Source: Ancylostoma caninum (taxonomy: Eukaryota; Nematoda; Chromadorea; Rhabditida; Ancylostomatidae). From it: a stretch of DNA of 64,000 bases. A program made the position numbers and the translations under genes. The stretch's first letter is position 1. Every line of letters starts with the position of its first letter. Of the stretch, positions 13,007 to 27,055 are shown in pieces. The stretch covers positions 558,001 to 622,000 of the forward strand of contig JBAJFG010000028.1 of NCBI GenBank assembly GCA_037903475.1. The letters are read 5' to 3'. The notes under the pieces are model-generated. The model worked only from the letters and a program-made list of their open reading frames with translations. It had not been told where the DNA came from and searched no databases.

Positions 13007-14590
13007 CCCGGCAGTATTGCGCTGAACGTTCGAGATGAAGCACGTAGCGAGGAACTCCCATATTTCTATTATTTTTTAAACACTTCACCAAAATACGAGC
13101 CAATAAGTAATTTTCTAAAGAAAGAGAGGCTTACTTTTGCCTTAAGTACCCATCCACGTACGCAAAGCTTAGAATTTCTACATAAGCGCCAAAAATGGCC
13201 ATAACTCATCGCAGGGAGGAGTTTGGTCAATTTTGAAGACGGATTTAAAATCAGCGTTGCAAACTGCATGAGACCATATACAACTTGTTAAGAATGGCCA
13301 CACTGACCAAGTATCCTTCCCTTGAAAGGAGTTAGATCTGAGTTCCTTTTCGTTACATTTTTTTTTATCTTGAATCAATCTTTTAGTTGATTCATTTCAA
13401 GTAATTTTTGGTAATCAATTTGAAAGTTAATGCAATAATTTTGGAGAGCATGTGTTAATCTTCCATCTTTCGTTTTTGTGTAAGTGTATAATCGAAGAAT
13501 AGGGAATTATGGGAGTGGGGGAGGGGGGGGGGAGGCACCACTCCATGAAAGGTCGTGTGTTTTATCTTATAAGCTTAAGCCCATTCACAAGCCGAAATAT
13601 AAGCTTATGTTAAGCCTGGGCGTAAGTCTGTGCTTGAGCACGGATTTTCAGGAGTGCTCCCTCCCTGAACTCCCTTTTCTCCGTGTAGTTCAAACATTAA
13701 GCACTCAGTGGTAATAAATATAAAAAGTCAGCGCGTGAAAGCAGTTTAACATCTTTAACATCTCCTTCAGACTAAGGTTTATTTTGCTCCATATATGCAC
13801 TTTCGTAATAGAAGCTCACCGCATATTATACACAAGCCAAAGTACACTAGTGGGTAAAACAGTCTTGTTGTGTGCTTACAATACCGCCGAAGACCACTTG
13901 AGCCCAATGCTTTGGGTAGATTTCAACGATACGTTTATTTTAATTTTTAAAAAACAGGACAAGAATCGGGGAAGTATTTCTTTTTCTTTTTCTGCCATTG
14001 CCACTTCATTTTGTTTTTGATTTGCCTTGTGACTAAACAGGGTTCTGCAAGGCTATCAGGCGTTAGAGAGGATGGTCAAAAATGTTGACTTCAAATTCCA
14101 GGCTCTGAAAAAGGCGACATCGCCGAAACGAACAATCTGGGCAAAACAGCTAGAAAAAGAAGTACTTCACTGATTCATACAAACAACGTGAAGATTTAAA
14201 GAGAGCCAAACTTGAGATTTGGTCGAAAAATCAATTATGTTAGTGGCCTTCTGTCGTTGAGGTTTTCAGGTGGCAAAATTCGAAGTAGATTCCGCTTATT
14301 TTACGTGTATGTGTTTCGGAAATTTATTTCCGAAGCAAATAACGGAACATCAGCAAAATCTTCTCGGATTTTTCCAGTTTTTATCGATTCGAGTAGAATT
14401 CGCTGGGGTTTACAAATGGATTCTGCTTGAATCTACACGAAGTACAGATTCGAGCAGATTTCGCTTATTTTCTGGAGATTTATGTGTGTTATTTCGGTCG
14501 AAATGGGAAAATATTCAGGAGAAAAATAAGCGCCATTTGCTTGAAAGCACACGTAATTTTCTCGGATTTTTCATTTGTTGATATCCAAGG

Positions 14591-16037
14591 TCACGATCGG
14601 TTGCACGAGATGCTCACGTGCAAGGGTGGTCTTTGTTCATTTCTCACGATGTCATGCGCTACCCTCAGTTGTGTATATTGTAAATACAGGTAAGTGTAGT
14701 TCTCTGGAACATCACATAACTTTCGCGATATGGAAGGAACTGAATCAACAAATCACCTCTTTAGAATGGTTTTGAAGTGGAGCTGAGAAGAGCTGACGGG
14801 TGGCACGATACCTCTATAACTGAAGCGCTTTTTTGGGGCTCGGGCTGCGGCTACCTCCAAATATCTTACGATGCTGTGAAGTTTATTAACTCCGGTACTT
14901 TCACATCACGTTGTCGATTGCTCATCTCGTAGCCGCTACGTCGTGTTACTGAACGGCAATTCGGAAAGTATTTACAAGACAGGTTTGGGAAAAGTGTGGG
15001 AGCTGCGAATCCTCTCTGTGCTCTCCCGTAAAGTATAATACTTCAGTTTGAGGCAGAGCAATCTCAACACCGTTATATTAATTTGAAGAATACTTGGTAA
15101 ATCTCTGTCTATTCTTACAAAACTCATGGTTAGAAAATGCTTATTTAACAATTCTACGTAATTTCTAATAAAAATTAGGGAGTATCGCGGAGCGACACCG
15201 GCTGAGGTCTGCGCCATGCAGAAGATCTGAAGAACATGGAATAGTTATTGAAAAGGGATGTTATTGCGAGACATAGGTATGTGAAAACCTCCGATTCACT
15301 AGTGACGGATTCAAGAGTCACAATCGGTTGCACGAGATGCTCACGTGCAAGGGTGGTCTTTGTTCATTTCTCACGATGTCATGCGCTGCCCTCAGTTGTG
15401 TATATTGTAAATATAGGTAAGTGTAGTTCTCTGGAACATCACATAACTTTCGCGATATGGAAGGAACTGGATCAACAAATCACCTCTTTAGAATGGTTTT
15501 GAAGTGGAGCTGAGAAGAGCTGACGGGTGGCACGATACCTCTATAACTGAAGCGCTTTTTTGGGGCTCGGGCTGCGGCTACCTCCAAATATCTTACGATG
15601 CTGTGAAGTTTATTAACTCCGGTACTTTCACATCACGTTGTCGATTGCTCATCTCGTAGCCGCTACGTCGTGTTACTGAACGGCAATTCGGAAAGTATTT
15701 ACAAGACAGGTTTGGGAAAAGTGTGGGAGCTGCGAATCCTTTCTGTGCTCTCCCGTAAAGTATAATACTTTAGTTTGAGGCAGAGAAGCAATCTCAACTC
15801 CGTTATATTAATTTGAAGAATACTTGGTAAATCTCTGTCTATTCTTACGGACCTCATGGTTAGAAAATGCTTATTTAACAATTTTACCTAATAAAAATTG
15901 GGGAGTATCGCGGAGCGACACCGGCTGAGGTCTGCGCCATGCAGAAGGTCTGAAGAACATGGAATAGTTATTGAAAAGGGATGTTATTGCGAGACATAGG
16001 TATGTGAAAACCTCCGATTCACTAGTGACGGATTCAA
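14591..16037. repeat. Tandem duplication, two units of about 727 bp
   Basis: Unit 1 starts at 14591 and unit 2 at 15318. They match almost base for base, with a few substitutions and small indels near 15050-15170 and 15785-15890. The last 60 bp of each unit (about 15258-15317 and 15978-16037) reappear inverted at 24191-24250, because palindrome 1 begins inside unit 2. No coding function was recognised. Confidence 0.88.
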
Positions 16038-16837
16038 GTTGGAAACTAAAAAGCACATGAAGAATGAAATGGAACGATAGTGTTCACTTTGAGTCATTGT
16101 AACCAAAAACGGTAACGAATACCATGAGCGGTTGGTGTTCGGTGACACCTTCAATGTCACTAGATACTCTCTTTGGCTAACCACTCTGATCGCGACAGAT
16201 GATACCGAGGTTTCCTTGTGGACTTTTACTCTTACACAGGATCTCATCTCTGTTAGGCTGGCCACACTTCTACTCTCATTTCCTCTCGGCTGGCCACTCT
16301 CTCATGAAATCGCTTGAGAGCGTTGACGTCGTACGGGTAAGTAAATGATGTTCATATTGTACAAATATGGACACTACGGCTGAGCAAAAAACGTCTTCCT
16401 AGGACGTAGTGCCTTATGTTAAAACTCAGTGCATCATAGCAGATGACTGCATCTTTTCACAACGGTTTCCGTGCGATTTCTCCGCTAGAACGGCGCGGGG
16501 AGTTTCTTGCAAGTTTCATCTGGATCAAAGTTTCGGCAGGAAACTCAAAAAATACCTGTCGGTGAGTGCGAAAATCCACTATTTTATGCAGTATATTAAA
16601 GTGATGGTCCTAGGAAGGAAATGCAGCCCATAGTAAAGCGATATTCCGCGAGTTCCACGACAAAGCACTTCCTCTAGAATTTAAGAGAGCTTATTCAGCC
16701 ATTCATGACCTGGTTGTAAATTAAGAATAAAAAATTTTGCTTGGTAGACTCATGTCCACAATATCTGTGATATCATTTATGCAAAAACCTTGTATTTCAC
16801 AGGAATCTTTTCATTTTTCTGCTATGCGCCATGCTAC

Positions 16838-17009
16838 AGAATTGATAGACCGTTCTCCACTTCTTACAATGCCAAGTCATAGCATAAAGCGTTGAAGTAC
16901 TCACGTGACTCGCGGGGAGGGCACAGAATTGATAGACCGTTCTCCACTTCTTACCATGTCAAGTCATAGCATAAAGCGCTGAAGTACTCATGTGACTCAT
17001 GGGAAGTGC
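16838..17009. repeat. 87-bp tandem duplication inside palindrome 1
   Basis: 16838-16924 and 16925-17009 are near-identical direct repeats. They are mirrored in the right arm at about 23219-23390. Confidence 0.8.
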
Positions 17010-19945
17010 TTTCAAAATCGAAGGCGGGTGTCCTCCATAATGTAACAATTTGTTGTCCATGGAGTTGGTTGGTATCCATTCGGAAGGTTCGGATCAAAAG
17101 GTTCAGAGGAACTCGCATTGTTGGTGATGTGGATCTTGTAGCTTTCAAATCAGGTATACTTCCGCGTCTCCCTTGAATACTCGAGTGATCTTTGTCCATG
17201 CACACGCTGTGGCAAGATTCTCCGCATCAAGTACAATGTGTGCATATTCAGAGCCAGTTATCTATGTAATATACAAATTGAGGACTTAGCTTGAGCTCTT
17301 CTGCCCAAGCTGCGGCATCAGCGGTCCTAGTCCAGCAATTCATAGTCGGTATCAATCGGAAACTCATAATCTGGTAAATACATATCATGGAATGACTGGA
17401 AGGTGCTTCTGCTTGATGCTCGATGAAATTCTTGAAAAAAATCATAAAATTGAAGTCGATTTGGTGCTTTCTTGTATCAGTTGGATGACGCCACTAAAGC
17501 TGATGTAACCCCGAATGAGGAGTTAGGTGCGCTTATCGACTCACTGGGAAAAACTTGAACGAAGGATGCATATGGGGATCGCTGAGGTGAAGGAGACCCC
17601 AGAGGCAAAAGCGAAGTAAATTGCTGAGAAGGAGGAGGGGGCCTGGTGAAGTTGGGCTACCCGAAGCCATCTCGTACGAATTCAGCTCAACTGACTTCCC
17701 AAAAAGTGAAATAGTCGAATGTTTCTCAGCCGAACTCGCAGAAGTTTTAACTCGTCCCTATACATATTAAACTTAGTCACGCGTCAAGCAACTTCGAAAC
17801 CATCTTGTGAAATCCTTTGAAAATTGTGCTCGAACGTTTGGAGATCAAGCAAGTTATTCTCTTGCAGCTTGTCTCTCTTCACTTCCTTACTATTTTTTTC
17901 AAGTGTTGTATTTATTAGTCAATATTTTCCAGTCGACACCCTACACTGAGTAGACGTAATTTAAATCGAGCGTTATCCGTACGAGTTCGTAGCATAGCAA
18001 CAACAAAGTTCCGTCTTCCTAATACTGTCTCGAAAATAGTTTCATAGTCTATGATAGTTTTTTTTTAAATTCGCCTTTTTTAGAGGCAATGAAAGCATAG
18101 GCGTTCATGTTTCCCCTATCCCAGTGAAGAACAAGAATGCTCGCTCACACTCAAACAGGTAGACATTTTTAATGATTTTGTTGATGTTGCGCTAGTCGTG
18201 TCGTATATCCTGTGATTTGCTCTATTGCAGTCTTGCCTCATAATTTTCTTCTAAAATATCGTCAGTCCATGCGAAATTCAGTACCAAAGTCTGCATAAAC
18301 GATTTCTTTTACATACTATTTCTAGCGGAGTTTTCAGGATGATTCTTTGGTGGTCTCCTCGTCCCAAAGTGTTTGGTGATCATCGCGCATGCGGTCAGCA
18401 CCTCAAAAGTGGTGCCGAGTTTTGCAGACAGCTGATCTCGCCACCATAACACTTTACTAGGGACCTTGGTGTCCAACACGCCATGGTTGGTGTAGAGTTA
18501 GGTGTTATCGCCCAGCTGTCGGGGCAGGACCTTATGCAGCCGTCAGCAATAAGGACCATTAGCCTGTTCTCGCATTCTTTGAAAGATACTAAAACAAAAA
18601 CACCGTAGATCTCCTGGCTGTAGATGACTTGTCTGTATAGTTGCCAATATGAGCGGAAAAGCCTATGAATTTATTTTGTTGGTAAGTTCACTGGAAAAAA
18701 AAACTTGCCATTTTATTTTTATTTGTTGAGCTTGTTGAATTGCACCAACGAGCACGCTTTCACCCGTCCCTGCACAAGATCGGGAAAAACTGGATAAAAT
18801 CACTGAATCAATATATTCGTACAAGGGTGTTGTCATATTTGTGCTCACCGTGCTGAAAAACCTCAATAGCGATGCCCTCACTGACCCAAAGGCGAAAATA
18901 GAAAAATTCAGTCAGATGAAGTTTCAGTTGTTTCAGTGGCAATATGGTCTCTTTAGGTTCTTACTAGTGTGAAGCGACTGAAGTAGTACAACAGGCAAGC
19001 GGAGCAAGATATGTTCTCCATCCCCTTCTAAAACATTTTTGTTGAAAACCGTAAATACTGTTTTACGAATTACCTGCACAGTTAAGGGTTCTGCGAAGGT
19101 CGTGCGGGTGCATAGAAGTTCTGGAGCATCCCATATCAAATCCCAAATACACTGCCAGCTCTGGGTTCAGCTTACAGTTGTATGTACTGAAGGCGGTACG
19201 ACATGACAGACTAACTGGGCGGTATTCAGTGGTGTAACTTACCTACTTAGGATACTTAGGCGACCCGTTCCTCAGCACGGCGGTTGGCCTTGCGCGGGTC
19301 CCAATTTCTCTTCCACACCGATCGGTCTTGGGCCTTAGTCGACCAGTGGACGTTAACTGAACCGGAAGCACCGCTGTTGTTTCGATAAGCCAACGAATCG
19401 TATCACCCAGGGTAAAGCACAGGTGCGATATTTCAAACCACCCCTACGTATTTAGAGGAGCAAAGCGATGAAGCAAGAGGGGGGGGGGAGTATGTTGTGT
19501 TTTTTCTTTATAATTGTTCCTCGTCCTGCGACCCCTATACTATCTTACCTACGCACTGACTTCGGCAGAATGACCGACGACATCTATTCAGGAAGCATCG
19601 TGAAGGGAACGGCGTTTACGACCTAACACATTATTCGAGCTGTGGATGAGATGTTCTATAACTCTACGATCCCTGCCGTTACATCAAAATTTTCCCATCA
19701 CAGTAAATCGGTACAGCAACACAGAGTAATAGTAATAAGTTCTAGACACAGTAAATAGTAAAGTTAATATGTATTGCTCGCCACAGGAGAGCAATCACGG
19801 TAAATTTCCTAAGTTTCACTCCATCTGTGCTAGTCACGCACGATATATCGGTTCATTATTGCAAGAATTGCATTGAAATTCGGCTGAAACCCCCTGTGGA
19901 GCTATTTCGCGCTCCTACGCGATTCTGCACTCTATTGCAAAAGAT

Positions 19946-20032
19946 TACTGTAGCTTCCACCACAGAGCAGGTGCGGAGAAGGTGCGTGTATCGCACCCTT
20001 ATCGTGTCTGCCCTGTGGTGGACTCTACAGTA
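19946..20032. repeat. Small foldback (MITE-like, 87 bp), mirrored at 20205-20291
   Basis: The ends form a 25-bp imperfect inverted repeat: TACTGTAG and CCACCACAG at one side pair with their complements at the other. The same unit occurs inverted in the right arm. Size and structure resemble a tiny MITE. No target-site duplication is evident. Confidence 0.65.
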
Positions 20033-20063
20033 TTGAGGAGTGGCGGAGAGATGCGCATAAAGT

Positions 20064-20173
20064 GAGATCAGATTGCAAGAAAACTGAACATGTTTAAACA
20101 GTCTTAGACATGTTTTAACAGTTTTTACCTAAACTTTCCTGCTTTCACTCTCTGCTCGCTCTTCGTTCCGGAT
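20064..20173. other. Spacer of palindrome 1 (110 nt)
   Basis: This is unique sequence between the two 4-kb arms. It contains two near copies of an ACATGTTTAAACAG-like motif at about 20088-20122. A spacer of this length is long enough for the palindrome to be maintained in a real chromosome. Confidence 0.85.
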
Positions 20174-23100
20174 ACTTTATGCGCATCTCTCCGCCACTCC
20201 TCAATACTGTAGAGTCCACCACAGGGCAGACACGATAAGGGTGCGATACACGCACCTTCTCCGCACCTGCTCTGTGGTGGAAGCTACAGTAATCTTTTGC
20301 AATAGAGTGCAGAATCGCGTAGGAGCGCGAAATAGCTCCACAGGGGGTTTCAGCCGAATTTCAATGCAATTCTTGCAATAATGAACCGATATATCGTGCG
20401 TGACTAGCACAGATGGAGTGAAACTTAGGAAATTTACCGTGATTGCTCTCCTGTGGCGAGCAATACATATTAACTTTACTATTTACTGTGTCTAGAACTT
20501 ATTACTATTACTCTGTGTTGCTGTACCGATTTACTGTGATGGGAAAATTTTGATGTAACGGCAGGGATCGTAGAGTTATAGAACATCTCATCCACAGCTC
20601 GAATAATGTGTTAGGTCGTAAACGCCGTTCCCTTCACGATGCTTCCTGAATAGATGTCGTCGGTCATTCTGCCGAAGTCAGTGCGTAGGTAAGATAGTAT
20701 AGGGGTCGCAGGACGAGGAACAATTATAAAGAAAAAACACAACATACTCCCCCCCCCCTCTTGCTTCATCGCTTTGCTCCTCTAAATACGTAGGGGTGGT
20801 TTGAAATATCGCACCTGTGCTTTACCCTGGGTGATACGATTCGTTGGCTTATCGAAACAACAGCGGTGCTTCCGGTTCAGTTAACGTCCACTGGTCGACT
20901 AAGGCCCAAGACCGATCGGTGTGGAAGAGAAATTGGGACCCGCGCAAGGCCAACCGCCGTGCTGAGGAACGGGTCGCCTAAGTATCCTAAGTAGGTAAGT
21001 TACACCACTGAATACCGCCCAGTTAGTCTGTCATGTCGTACCGCCTTCAGTACATACAACTGTAAGCTGAACCCAGAGCTGGCAGTGTATTTGGGATTTG
21101 ATATGGGATGCTCCAGAACTTCTATGCACCCGCACGACCTTCGCAGAACCCTTAACTGTGCAGGTAATTCGTAAAACAGTATTTACGGTTTTCAACAAAA
21201 ATGTTTTAGATGGAGAACATATCTTGCTCCGCTTGCCTGTTGTACTACTTCAGTCGCTTCACACTAGTAAGAACCTAAAGAGACCATATTGCCACTGAAA
21301 CAACTGAAACTTCATCTGACTGAATTTTTCTATTTTCGCCTTTGGGTCAGTGAGGGCATCGCTATTGAGGTTTTTCAGCACGGTGAGCACAAATATGACA
21401 ACACCCTTGTACGAATATATTGATTCAGTGATTTTATCCAGTTTTTCCCGATCTTGTGCAGGGACGGGTGAAAGCGTGCTCGTTGGTGCAATTCAACAAG
21501 CTCAACAAATAAAAATAAAATGGCAAGTTTTTTTTTCCAGTGAACTTACCAACAAAATAAATTCATAGGCTTTTCCGCTCATATTGGCAACTATACAGAC
21601 AAGTCATCTACAGCCAGGAGATCTACGGTGTTTTTGTTTTAGTATCTTTCAAAGAATGCGAGAACAGGCTAATGGTCCTTATTGCTGACGGCTGCATAAG
21701 GTCCTGCCCCGACAGCTGGGCGATAACACCTAACTCTACACCAACCATGGCGTGTTGGACACCAAGGTCCCTAGTAAAGTGTTATGGTGGCGAGATCAGC
21801 TGTCTGCAAAACTCGGCACCACTTTTGAGGTGCTGACCGCATGCGCGATGATCACCAAACACTTTGGGACGAGGAGACCACCAAAGAATCCTGAAAACTC
21901 CGCTAGAAATAGTATGTAAAAGAAATCGTTTATGCAGACTTTGGTACTGAATTTCGCATGGACTGACGATATTTTAGAAGAAAATTATGAGGCAAGACTG
22001 CAATAGAGCAAATCACAGGATATACGACACGACTAGCGCAACATCAACAAAATCATTAAAAATGTCTACCTGTTTGAGTGTGAGCGAGCATTCTTGTTCT
22101 TCACTGGGATAGGGGAAACATGAACGCCTATGCTTTCATTGCCTCTAAAAAAGGCGAATTTAAAAAAAAACTATCATAGACTATGAAACTATTTTCGAGA
22201 CAGTATTAGGAAGACGGAACTTTGTTGTTGCTATGCTACGAACTCGTACGGATAACGCTCGATTTAAATTACGTCTACTCAGTGTAGGGTGTCGACTGGA
22301 AAATATTGACTAATAAATACAACACTTGAAAAAAATAGTAAGGAAGTGAAGAGAGACAAGCTGCAAGAGAATAACTTGCTTGATCTCCAAACGTTCGAGC
22401 ACAATTTTCAAAGGATTTCACAAGATGGTTTCGAAGTTGCTTGACGCGTGACTAAGTTTAATATGTATAGGGACGAGTTAAAACTTCTGCGAGTTCGGCT
22501 GAGAAACATTCGACTATTTCACTTTTTGGGAAGTCAGTTGAGCTGAATTCGTACGAGATGGCTTCGGGTAGCCCAACTTCACCAGGCCCCCTCCTCCTTC
22601 TCAGCAATTTACTTCGCTTTTGCCTCTGGGGTCTCCTTCACCTCAGCGATCCCCATATGCATCCTTCGTTCAAGTTTTTCCCAGTGAGTCGATAAGCGCA
22701 CCTAACTCCTCATTCGGGGTTACATCAGCTTTAGTGGCGTCATCCAACTGATACAAGAAAGCACCAAATCGACTTCAATTTTATGATTTTTTTCAAGAAT
22801 TTCATCGAGCATCAAGCAGAAGCACCTTCCAGTCATTCCATGATATGTATTCACCAGATTATGAGTTTCCGATTGATACCGACTATGAATTGCTGGACTA
22901 GGACCGCTGATGCCGCAGCTTGGGCAGAAGAGCTCAAGCTAAGTCCTCAATTTGTATATTACATAGATAACTGGCTCTGAATATGCACACATTGTACTTG
23001 ATGCGGAGAATCTTGCCACAGCGTGTGCATGGACAAAGATCACTCGAGTATTCAAGGGAGACGCGGAAGTATACCTGATTTGAAAGCTACAAGATCCACA

Positions 23101-24250
23101 TCACCAACAATGCGAGTTCCTCTGAACCTTTTGATCCGAACCTTCCGAATGGATACCAACCAACTCCATGGACAACAAATTGTTACATTATGGAGGACAC
23201 CCGCCTTCGATTTTGAAAGCACTTCCCATGAGTCACATGAGTACTTCAGCGCTTTATGCTATGACTTGACATGGTAAGAAGTGGAGAACGGTCTATCAAT
23301 TCTGTGCCCTCCCCGCGAGTCACGTGAGTACTTCAACGCTTTATGCTATGACTTGGCATTGTAAGAAGTGGAGAACGGTCTATCAATTCTGTAGCATGGC
23401 GCATAGCAGAAAAATGAAAAGATTCCTGTGAAATACAAGGTTTTTGCATAAATGATATCACAGATATTGTGGACATGAGCCTACCAAGCAAAATTTTTTA
23501 TTCTTAATTTACAACCAGGTCATGAATGGCTGAATAAGCTCTCTTAAATTCTAGAGGAAGTGCTTTGTCGTGGAACTCGCGGAATATCGCTTTACTATGG
23601 GCTGCATCTCCTTCCTAGGACCATCACTTTAATATACTGCATAAAATAGTGGATTTTCGCACTCACCGACAGGTATTTTTTGAGTTTCCTGCCGAAACTT
23701 TGATCCAGATGAAACTTGCAAGAAACTCCCCGCGCCGTTCTAGCGGAGAAATCGCACGGAAACCGTTGTGAAAAGATGCAGTCATCTGCTATGATGCACT
23801 GAGTTTTAACATAAGGCACTACGTCCTAGGAAGACGTTTTTTGCTCAGCCGTAGTGTCCATATTTGTACAATATGAACATCATTTACTTACCCGTACGAC
23901 GTCAACGCTCTCAAGCGATTTCATGAGAGAGTGGCCAGCCGAGAGGAAATGAGAGTAGAAGTGTGGCCAGCCTAACAGAGATGAGATCCTGTGTAAGAGT
24001 AAAAGTCCACAAGGAAACCTCGGTATCATCTGTCGCGATCAGAGTGGTTAGCCAAAGAGAGTATCTAGTGACATTGAAGGTGTCACCGAACACCAACCGC
24101 TCATGGTATTCGTTACCGTTTTTGGTTACAATGACTCAAAGTGAACACTATCGTTCCATTTCATTCTTCATGTGCTTTTTAGTTTCCAACTTGAATCCGT
24201 CACTAGTGAATCGGAGGTTTTCACATACCTATGTCTCGCAATAACATCCC
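20174..24250 (-). repeat. Palindrome 1, right arm (about 4.08 kb)
   Basis: This is the reverse complement of the left arm. The match stops at 24250, and the next base begins the second palindrome. On the left side the sequence continues into tandem unit 2 instead. Confidence 0.93.
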
Positions 24251-27055
24251 TGAGCGAAACGAAACGGAAGGAACTTCTGACGTGCACATGGAATAACGGT
24301 GCCGCTGGTTTTCTAGGAGCTCGTAAAACCGGCTCAACGTCGGGGGGGGGGGGGGAGTGGGCTTCATCGTGGCACCAAACTTCGCCAGAAACATCACAAG
24401 TGCCAAATTTCATGGAGATCGGCTGGGAGTACTAACAGCATCGCTGTCAAAGGACATCGATGTCTCCGTCATCCAGGCCTACGCGCCTACCGCGAATAAG
24501 GATGAAGAAGAACACGACGAGTTTCACAGCGACCTCAGTGATCTCATCCGTTCCCAGAAGAGCACCTATGTTGTGGTAATGGGTGACTTCAACGCTCGCA
24601 TAGGATCACGAAACGTTGGAGAAGTATTTATCAGACCGAACTCGGCAGAGCAGAGGAACGAGGCCGGAGAAAGGCTCGCAAACTTCTGTGAAACGCACCA
24701 CCTCTTCCATGGGAACAGCCAGTTTGTGAAGAATGTAGCAGAAAGATGGTCATATGTCTCTCCCAATGGGGAACACTATCACGAACTCGATCATATCTTA
24801 TGTAACAAGCGAGTTATCACGGACGTTGGTGTTGTCCCATCATCAACACGGGAAGCGACCATCGCTTATTACGAGCACGGCTGCATTTCGACCGAGGACA
24901 CGTCCGCTTAGCCCGAATACGCTCGAGGCGCCCACGACCAACTATCCTAGATGAAGAGATGGTCAGAGTCGCTGCTGCCAAGGAGGCCTTTGAGATGGTA
25001 GACGACCTTAACGAGTATTACACTCAGCTGGTTGAAACCATCGTCAAGATCAGGAATGAGTGTCGTGCCGTAGCACCCAACCATGTAACAGGACGAATCT
25101 CCAGCGGCACCCGCGCCCTTCTTGAGAAGCGGAGGCACATGGATCGACAAGGGAATCAGGTAGAATACGCAATCCTGAACAGACTCTGCAGGCAAATGCT
25201 AGTTGAGGACCACGCAAACTTCGTTAGAAATCATCTGCTTGATGCCGCCCACAGTAAGTGCAGCCTGAAGGTGGAAAAGCGTGCGCTGGCAGAACATCGT
25301 CTATCGATCCCGTGTTTGAAAGCTCCAAATGGTTCGCGTTGTACGTCTCGACTAGGAATGGAGAGTATCATGAAGAACTTCTACTCTGCCCTCTTCAGAT
25401 CAGCATCGGGCCAAACTACTAATGTTTTGAGCTCCGGAGAAGAGGTGCTGCCGTTCCTATCGTCGGAGGTGCGACATGCGATTGAGATGATGCCGCGAGG
25501 AAAAGCTCCTGTTCTGATGGAATTACAGTGGAACTTCTACAGGCTTGCGGACCCACTCTGTACGCCGCACTGGCGAGACGGTTCTCCCGCTACCTTGCAA
25601 AATGTGAAGTACCAGTAGCTTGGAAGCGGTCCTCGACCATTCTTCTTTTCAAAAAAGGAGACAAAGAAAACTTGGAAAACTACCGTCCTATCACGCTACT
25701 GCCAGTGTTATACAAGGTTTTCACGCGTTGCCTCCTGACGCGCATTCGGAGGACGCCGGACGAAGCTCAACCGGTAGAGCAGGCAGGATTCCGGCGCAAG
25801 TTCAGCGCGCTGGATCACATAATCACCTGCTGTCGATTGATCGAGGCCGCCCGAGAATACCAAGAACCGCTAGTGCTGACTTTTGTTCACTACAAAAAGG
25901 CATTCGATTCAGTGGAACCGGCGAAGGTCTGGAAAGCGCTGGAAGAACAGAGTGTTGAGTCGTGGTACATGAAGGTTTTGTGTGAGTGCTACTCGGGATG
26001 CACCACGGTGTTTCTGCCGTTTCTCAACGATATCGAGGTACCTGTGGAGAAAGGAGTTCGTCAAGGCGACCCAGTTTCACCAAATTTATTCTCAGCGTGT
26101 TTGGAGTCGGTCATTCGCAACTGCACTGGAGCACCTTTGGAGTCTTCATCGACGGGAAGCGGCTGAACCATCTACGCTTCGCAGATGACATAGTTCTGAT
26201 CACGAGGTCACCGGACGATGCCTCTGGAATGCTTAGACGGCTGGACGAAGAAGGAACAAGAACAGGTCTCAGCATCAACACGACTAAAATGAAGGTCGTG
26301 AGGAGCGCATTTTATAGTCAGCAGCCGGTATTTCTTCAGGGTGTTCCCCTCGAAGACGTCAGACGTACATCTATCTTGGTCGCCTCCTAAACATGGAGAA
26401 CGACATCAAGCCTGAGATCGCGAGGAGACGACGAGCAGGCTGGGCCGCTTATAATTCGATTGAAAGCGTACTCGAGAACACCAAGGACCAGAAGCTACGC
26501 GCGGATCTCTTCAACTCGACCGTGCCGCCTCCCTGTGCTACGCGAGCGAAACGTGGGCGCTGACAAAAATCGCTGAGACTCAGCTTCGCTCGGCCCAGGT
26601 CTCACTTGAACGTCGCATGCTTGGGCTGTCCTTGCGCCAGCAGCGAGAGCGTCGTCTACACAACTCAGATATTAGAGCAATGTCGATGGTCCATGACGCT
26701 GTTCTTCACGCCGATAAGTCGAAACATCGGTACGCAGGACATCTCATGAGATGCTCGGATGGTCGATGGAGTTCTGCGGTTCTGCGATGGTACCCTCGCG
26801 ACAGAAAGCGACCGCGCGGCCGACCTCCCATAAGGTGGTACCAGGGTAATGCAGGGGGTGCGATTCGGATCTGCCAAATACGTGACCCCCTTTTGCTTTC
26901 ACATGGGCGTAAACTACGTCCTTGATTCCACCATTCTTGGTGGTACATAGTCTTGCATTGTAATCAGCAATTGAACAGTTTTCATTATATTTTTATCAGA
27001 ATTCGGCCTTTCTCAATCTTTAACATAAATTCCAGACATCATAGGCAGACCTGTC
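24251..27055 (+). pseudogene. RTE-type retrotransposon copy 1 (5'-truncated, frameshifted)
   Basis: Broken frames encode an apurinic-type endonuclease followed by a reverse transcriptase. The endonuclease frame is 24357-24911, with MGDFNARIG at about 24579. Reverse-transcriptase frames are 24959-25618, 25528-26166 and 25986-26390; they contain LLFKKGDKENLENYRPITLL, AFDSV, GVRQGDPVSPNLF and the catalytic FADD at 26178-26189. A C-terminal tail lies at 26617-26925. This order and wording fit the RTE clade of non-LTR elements. The first part of the endonuclease is missing. At least four frame breaks show that it is dead. The same breaks occur in the inverted copy. Confidence 0.9.

Larger units (their letters stand above)
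12042..13323. mobile_element. Non-autonomous element with roughly 230-bp diverged terminal inverted repeats
   Basis: Sequence from about 12042 to 12275 is repeated in inverse orientation from about 13323 back to 13093. The outermost 30 bp (containing ACTTGGTCAGTGTGGCC) are nearly identical and the rest looks about 80-85% alike by eye. Inside are a perfect hairpin (12553-12659), a direct duplication (12661-12705 and 13003-13047, about 45 bp) and a tRNA-like sequence. No transposase is seen. Target-site duplications could not be identified, so the superfamily is unknown. Confidence 0.65.
15978..20063 (+). repeat. Palindrome 1, left arm (about 4.09 kb)
   Basis: This arm is the reverse complement of 20174-24250 with only a handful of differences. 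One example is 6 extra bases near 19023 in the left arm. Short open frames are mirrored almost identically in the two arms (for example 17248-17445 with 22783-22980, and 18663-18881 with 21350-21568). None resembles a known protein. The arm also holds an 87-bp tandem repeat and an 87-bp foldback. At 18820-18900 there is one copy of the motif that is tandemly repeated near 44 kb and 50 kb. Confidence 0.93.

Noticed and set aside
15978..24250. Mirrored open frames in palindrome 1 as a gene pair
   Set aside because: Frames are short (60-95 codons), without splice context or family resemblance. Their duplication is explained by the palindrome.
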